Assembly (NCBI GenBank): GCA_937891245.1
Contig: CALAGB010000062.1
Coordinates: forward strand, 1 to 15,080
Source: an uncultured Thermomicrobiales bacterium
Lineage (GTDB): Bacteria > Chloroflexota > Chloroflexia > Thermomicrobiales > Thermomicrobiaceae
Direction: 5' to 3'
Length of the DNA: 15,080 nt
Under the pieces are notes generated by a model. That model was not told the origin of the DNA and ran no database searches. It saw nothing but the letters and a program-made list of their open reading frames with translations. Made by a program: the position numbers and the translations under genes. Shown piece after piece: positions 14,142 to 15,080 of the stretch. The stretch's first letter is position 1, and each line of letters starts with the position of its first letter.

Positions 14142-14783
14142 ATGGAAGGTCGTCTTCCGGACCATCACGTGCACGATGCAGTCAACATTGATTCAATGTT
14201 GGATAAAGTGTACATTATCGGACAGACGCGGTTGAATCGTCGTCAATTCGTCATTGGTACAGGCGCAACGCTGACAGCGATCGCTGTCGCGGTCCCCACA
14301 GTCGCTGCCTCAGCGAATGATGTGACCGGCGATGTCATACCGGGTGTTATCGAGCGCATTGATCCGCCGGATGCGCTCTATCTCCGCCGCTTGGGCGACG
14401 GCAGCGCCCCTCCCGTTGTCGAGTTTGAATCCGATGCCAGCTTTTGGAGAGCCGGACTGCCGGTTTCGCTTTCGTCATACGTTATCGGAGATGAGGTCGT
14501 AGTTCGGGGCCAGAGTACACGAGGCAGGTTTCTGGCCAATTACATGTGCACAATGTACCGCAAGATCGAGGGCGAGGTTCTTGAACGTGACGGAGGCGAT
14601 CTTCGAATAGATGGCGCCGAGGTTGATGTTGCCCCCTCAACTTTGCCATGGAACGGTCCCAGGTTGATTGCCAAGCCGGTTAGCTCGTTGTCCTCCGGTG
14701 ACCACATTGTTGCACTCTGTCGTCGAGATCCGACGACTGGCGAATTGATTGCGGCCCAAGTTGGTATCCGGAAGGATTCCTAG
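14142..14783 (+). CDS. Twin-arginine-exported protein, unknown function
   Basis: From ATG 14142, with AAAGGG 4 nt upstream, the protein has 213 residues. LNRRQFVIG (31-39) is a Tat signal motif with R33-R34, followed by a hydrophobic stretch (TGATLTAIAVAVPTV) and an AASA cleavage region near 57. The start at 14142 gives a rather long N-terminus; M19 would give a usual Tat signal but lacks a ribosome site. The exported part is strand-rich, with two similar modules: GVIERIDPPDALYLR, later IEGEVLERDGGDLRID, each followed by a GD-x-V/I segment (IGDEVVVRGQ, SGDHIVALCR), resembling OB-like DUF5666 repeats. The next gene starts 2 nt after its stop, so they form an operon. Export folded through Tat suggests a cofactor or a partner. 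Function unknown. Confidence 0.7.
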   Translation: MEGRLPDHHVHDAVNIDSMLDKVYIIGQTRLNRRQFVIGTGATLTAIAVAVPTVAASANDVTGDVIPGVIERIDPPDALYLRRLGDGSAPPVVEFESDASFWRAGLPVSLSSYVIGDEVVVRGQSTRGRFLANYMCTMYRKIEGEVLERDGGDLRIDGAEVDVAPSTLPWNGPRLIAKPVSSLSSGDHIVALCRRDPTTGELIAAQVGIRKDS

Positions 14784-14785
14784 GA

Positions 14786-15043
14786 ATGGGCGGTTTGGCG
14801 CTCCTTCTTCAGCTAATTGAGCGCGGGATTCACGTCGTCGCCAGAAATGCCGGTGCCCTCATAGGTGTTTGGGGACTAGGCGCTACCTTCTGTTATAGCG
14901 GGATGGCGAAGCTGCGCCGGCCGACGCTTGCCGCTATGGCCATCGTGGATTTTGGTGTCGGCCGAACGGTTCGTCCTGTCCTCGGATTGACGCTCGGGGC
15001 CATCGAATCAGTCCTCGGGGTTGGCCTAGAGCGGGCTGCATAG
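14786..15043 (+). CDS. MauE/DoxX-like membrane protein, apparently truncated (85 aa)
   Basis: The frame begins 2 nt after the preceding stop. Hydrophobic segments and the block YSGMAKLRRPTLAAMAIVDF, then VGRTVRPVLG and LGAIESVLGVGL, follow the N-terminal half of MauE/DoxX-type four-helix proteins, where SG-x-AKL and an E in the third helix are usual. MauE members (about 130-180 residues) support disulfide formation or redox maturation of periplasmic proteins. Here the frame stops at 85, and other frames also hit stops within the next 35 bases, so a single frameshift does not restore it in the window. It is either truncated or a short variant. The upstream Tat-exported protein would be a natural partner. 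Confidence 0.55.
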   Translation: MGGLALLLQLIERGIHVVARNAGALIGVWGLGATFCYSGMAKLRRPTLAAMAIVDFGVGRTVRPVLGLTLGAIESVLGVGLERAA

Positions 15044-15061
15044 TAATAGGTTGATCTGATA

Positions 15062-15080
15062 GGCTTTCCTGATGAAAGCC
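15062..15080. terminator. Stem-loop at the right edge
   Basis: GGCTTTC (15062-15068), loop CTGAT, and GAAAGCC (15074-15080) pair fully, 18 nt after the MauE-like stop. Whether a T-run follows cannot be seen, as the window ends here. Confidence 0.4.

Overview
This is a GC-rich bacterial window. It carries an F420-dependent luciferase-like oxidoreductase, an MgtC/DUF4010 membrane protein, amidohydrolases, a divergent MurA-type enzyme, a beta-helix surface protein and many long palindromic intergenic repeats. That mix fits a Chloroflexota (Thermomicrobia/Sphaerobacter-like) genome, with an actinobacterium as the alternative. The taxonomic call is inference: there is no rRNA or tRNA here to confirm it.

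Layout. 1-769 (-) is the N-terminal part of a membrane protein joining a sigma-factor-like helical region to an anti-sigma-type zinc finger. 770-1537 has no gene; most of it is a composite inverted-repeat element of about 500 bp. 1538-2881 (+) is a MurA-family enolpyruvyl transferase with Asp in place of the catalytic Cys. It converges on a secreted parallel beta-helix protein (3094-4212, -), and two strong hairpins lie between them. 4690-6283 (-) holds a 65-residue two-helix membrane protein and an MgtC/DUF4010 protein. 6675-9379 (+) is a two-gene amidohydrolase operon; the first enzyme lacks the usual HxH metal motif and the second is cytosine-deaminase-like with an intact site.

9432-12042 (-) is the most accessory-looking part: two consecutive two-gene modules. 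One is a 100-residue protein with a HEPN-like protein (starts 2 nt apart). The other is an XRE-HTH/ImmA-IrrE metallopeptidase overlapping a PIN-domain protein by 4 nt. Both have the layout of toxin-antitoxin or defence modules. 12197-13180 (-) is an F420-dependent oxidoreductase and 13335-13889 (-) a PadR-family repressor. A divergent promoter region separates padR from 14142-15043 (+), a Tat-exported protein followed by a short MauE/DoxX-like membrane protein that looks cut off. A hairpin closes the window.

Working together. The two amidohydrolases probably act in one catabolic pathway for a nitrogen heterocycle or related compound. The PadR protein may control the divergent Tat/MauE-like pair, the downstream F420 enzyme, or both. 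The HEPN and PIN pairs are best read as a small stress/defence islet; their activity is not shown by sequence alone.
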